NCBI GenBank assembly: GCA_002171295.2
Contig: NHFW02000027.1
Coordinates: 5,839-13,954 of the forward strand
Reading direction: 5' to 3'
DNA from: Flavobacteriaceae bacterium TMED121
GTDB lineage: Bacteria > Bacteroidota > Bacteroidia > Flavobacteriales > Flavobacteriaceae
Length of the DNA: 8,116 bases
The notes below the pieces were generated by a model, which saw only the letters and a list, made by a program, of their open reading frames with translations, searched no databases and was not told the origin of the DNA. Positions 6,347-8,116 of the stretch are shown one piece after another. Made by a program: the position numbers and the translations under genes. The number at the start of each line of letters is the position of its first letter. Position 1 is the stretch's first letter.

Positions 6347-7301
6347 AGATTTTTTCGATTAGCTCGTTATATTCTGATTCTAAATTGCTCATGAAAGTAA
6401 TGCCTCCTCCACTGCGATAGAGAATCTGACCTTGCTTTTTTTCTAGGTATCGGATATTTACCGCACTGTCAAGATTTTCTCCATCAAAATATCCAAAAAC
6501 ACCTGTGTAATAACCCCGCTTTTCTTCCTCTACCTCTCTAATAATAGATACAGTTTTTTCCTTTGGGGCCCCGCATATAGAACCCGCCGGAAGCATAGTC
6601 AATAGCAGCTCGGGAAGTTGTTTTTGCCAATCCTTAAGGAGCTTTCCCCTGATTTCTGAACTTGTATGGTAGATTTCGTTTTTTTGGGTTTTAATCTTAT
6701 CTATATATCTAAAACGCGTCACTTGAACATCCCTTGCAACCTTAGATAAATCGTTTCGGATTAAATCTACTATGGTATTATGTTCATTAATCTCTTTGGC
6801 ATTATTGGTTAAAGTTTTTCGAGCATTTGGTAAACTAGCGTCAATTGTCCCTTTCATCGGATAGGAATATATATACCCATCTTTGATCTTAATAAAGCAC
6901 TCAGGGGAATAGACAACAAACTGGTCTTTATAATATAGTTTATACGGAGCTTTTGCCCTATGAAATATATGCTCGAGGCTTAAAGGAGTTTTAATTTTGG
7001 ATGGAAAAGTCAGATTAAGTAAAAAAGTATTGCCTTGGTATATCTCCTTTACTACTTTTTTGTAGGCTTTGCTGTAATGCGACTTAGCCACTGGGTCTAT
7101 TGACAGGTGCATTGGCTTTTGCTTCGTTAATTGAGCCTTAAAGTTTTTTAAACCCTTTATTTCAAAATAAAATCCTAGCTCTTTGGCTTTGTTAATAGGG
7201 CAAACAATCGGATTTTTATGTTCAAAATCGATTAGAAAGAAAAAGGGTTTTTGTTTCTCGGCCAAGGCCGACATTTCTGATTTAAAACGATTTATTTTCA
7301 A
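6330..7301 (-). CDS. pabB: Aminodeoxychorismate synthase component I (TTG start)
   Basis: This 323-residue chorismate-utilising enzyme aminates chorismate to 4-amino-4-deoxychorismate, using ammonia from a glutaminase partner (PabA/TrpG) not seen here. The PMKGT motif (148-152) carries the lysine typical of PabB; anthranilate synthases have Ala there. Other motifs are SPECF (132-136), EHNTIVDLIRNDL (173-185), PAGSICGAPK (238-247), GYYTGVFGY (263-271) and SGGGI (297-301). The N-terminal part is much shorter than in E. coli PabB, as in the compact Bacteroidota form. The start is TTG at 7301. Upstream in frame there is only a stop after seven codons, and the next choice is ATG at 7274 (Met10). 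I prefer TTG because the extra residues look like the N-terminus of relatives. It lies 26 bases after recA and overlaps pabC by 17 bases, so all three may share a transcript. Confidence 0.9.
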   Translation of the reverse strand: MKINRFKSEMSALAEKQKPFFFLIDFEHKNPIVCPINKAKELGFYFEIKGLKNFKAQLTKQKPMHLSIDPVAKSHYSKAYKKVVKEIYQGNTFLLNLTFPSKIKTPLSLEHIFHRAKAPYKLYYKDQFVVYSPECFIKIKDGYIYSYPMKGTIDASLPNARKTLTNNAKEINEHNTIVDLIRNDLSKVARDVQVTRFRYIDKIKTQKNEIYHTSSEIRGKLLKDWQKQLPELLLTMLPAGSICGAPKEKTVSIIREVEEEKRGYYTGVFGYFDGENLDSAVNIRYLEKKQGQILYRSGGGITFMSNLESEYNELIEKIYVPVI

Positions 7302-7327
7302 GGGATTATTTGAAAAAAATTAATAGA

Positions 7328-8116
7328 CTATTCTACCGCTTTAACAGTATCCATAATTTTTATTTCCAGCTCTTCCATTAACTCTGGATTGTCTTCAAAA
7401 AGAGTTTTTACCGCATCGCGGCCTTGCCCCAATTTCGTCTCACCATAGCTAAACCAAGAGCCACTTTTTTTAATGATTTCGTAGTTGACGCCGAGGTCTA
7501 TTATTTCACCCACTTTCGAAATTCCTTCTCCATACATGATATCAAATTCAGTGGTACGAAAAGGAGGTGCCACTTTGTTTTTGACGACTTTAACTCGGGT
7601 TTTATTCCCGAGCACTTCTGCATCACCACTTTTGATCTGTGTAGATCGGCGAATATCCAAACGAACTGAGGCATAAAATTTAAGGGCATTTCCACCAGTG
7701 GTTGTTTCAGGATTTCCAAACATTACACCTATCTTTTCTCTTAACTGATTAATAAAAAAGACGGTGCAATTGGTTTTACTTATTGAAGCAGTTAGTTTTC
7801 TTAGCGCTTGGGACATTAGTCGCGCATGGAGCCCCATTTTCGAGTCACCCATCTCTCCTTCGATCTCACTTTTGGGAGTAAGGGCAGCTACAGAATCGAT
7901 TACGACCATGTCAATTGCACCTGACCGGATTAAGTTATCTGCAATTTCAAGTGCTTGCTCCCCATGGTCTGGTTGAGAGATGATTAATTCGCTAAGATCT
8001 ATCCCCAGCTTTTCAGCATAAAAGCGATCGAAGGCATGTTCGGCATCTATAAAGGCAGCAATTCCTCCTTTTTTTTGGCATTCTGAAATGGCATGAAGTG
8101 TTAGTGTCGTTTTACC
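7328..8116 (-). CDS. recA: Recombinase RecA, C-terminal part (5' end outside window)
   Basis: The - strand frame is open to the window edge, and 262 residues are visible, starting inside the Walker A loop (GKTTL). By comparison with E. coli RecA about 70 N-terminal residues are missing. RecA forms ATP-dependent filaments on single-stranded DNA, performs strand exchange and triggers LexA self-cleavage. Visible hallmarks are FIDAEHAFD, Walker B in [15 protein letters not shown], the L1 region [49 protein letters not shown] (L2 and the NQLR switch), and the C-terminal [17 protein letters not shown]. The protein ends soon after, in DTVKAVE, without the long acidic tail of the E. coli enzyme. An internal Met at 7909 is not the start. 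No intein or break is visible. pabB follows 26 bases downstream. Confidence 0.98.
   Translation of the reverse strand, partial: GKTTLTLHAISECQKKGGIAAFIDAEHAFDRFYAEKLGIDLSELIISQPDHGEQALEIADNLIRSGAIDMVVIDSVAALTPKSEIEGEMGDSKMGLHARLMSQALRKLTASISKTNCTVFFINQLREKIGVMFGNPETTTGGNALKFYASVRLDIRRSTQIKSGDAEVLGNKTRVKVVKNKVAPPFRTTEFDIMYGEGISKVGEIIDLGVNYEIIKKSGSWFSYGETKLGQGRDAVKTLFEDNPELMEELEIKIMDTVKAVE

Noticed and set aside
7302..7330. T-tract after the recA stop as a possible terminator
   Set aside because: Only a very short A-T stem with a tiny loop precedes it, too weak to call. The closeness of pabB also argues for read-through.
7424..7976. Several open frames of 60-80 residues on both strands within recA
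   Set aside because: They are shadows of the strongly conserved recA frame and their translations look like no known protein.
1..8116. A novel defence, mobile or secretion system
   Set aside because: All convincing frames are housekeeping or envelope genes. There are no transposases, integrases, toxin pairs, repeat arrays or abrupt composition changes.

Overview
The window looks like chromosomal housekeeping DNA from a member of the Bacteroidota, most likely a flavobacterium. The DNA is AT-rich and ribosome binding sites of the Shine-Dalgarno type are absent. One promoter fits the Bacteroidota pattern TTTG-N19-TAnnTTTG. Several proteins belong to families typical of the phylum: a DUF4292 lipoprotein, a bacterial CCDC81-type HU/SPOR fusion, and short PabB and PabC proteins. 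I see no mobile element, CRISPR array, rRNA or tRNA.

Layout. Positions 1-2622 (+) hold a tight three-gene operon: the 3' part of a sugar-phosphate nucleotidyltransferase, a DUF4292 lipoprotein one base later, and an EnvC-like amidase activator whose start overlaps the previous stop (TAATG). This meets, after a 2-bp gap, a convergent gene (2625-3602, -) for a membrane protein with N-terminal HU-like domains and a C-terminal SPOR domain. A 296-bp non-coding stretch follows, holding a 9-bp inverted repeat. Next come trpS (3899-4867, -) and, divergently across 88 bp, a plsC-type lysophospholipid acyltransferase (4956-5753, +). The - strand from 8116 down to 5750 carries recA (its 5' end lies outside the window), pabB and pabC, in that order of transcription. 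The plsC and pabC stop codons overlap.

How the genes fit together. The left half concerns the cell envelope: nucleotide-sugar supply, an unknown lipoprotein, activation of cell-wall amidases, and a peptidoglycan-binding SPOR protein. EnvC and SPOR proteins both act on septal peptidoglycan in better-studied bacteria. The plsC product adds phospholipid synthesis. The right half pairs DNA recombination (recA) with two steps of p-aminobenzoate synthesis for folate (pabB, pabC).

No novel multi-gene defence or mobile system is visible. The points most worth a second look are regulatory: a terminator-like hairpin plus T-tract that should end plsC transcription but lies inside the opposing pabC coding sequence, the well-formed trpS promoter, the inverted repeat in the large intergenic gap, and the TTG start of pabB.
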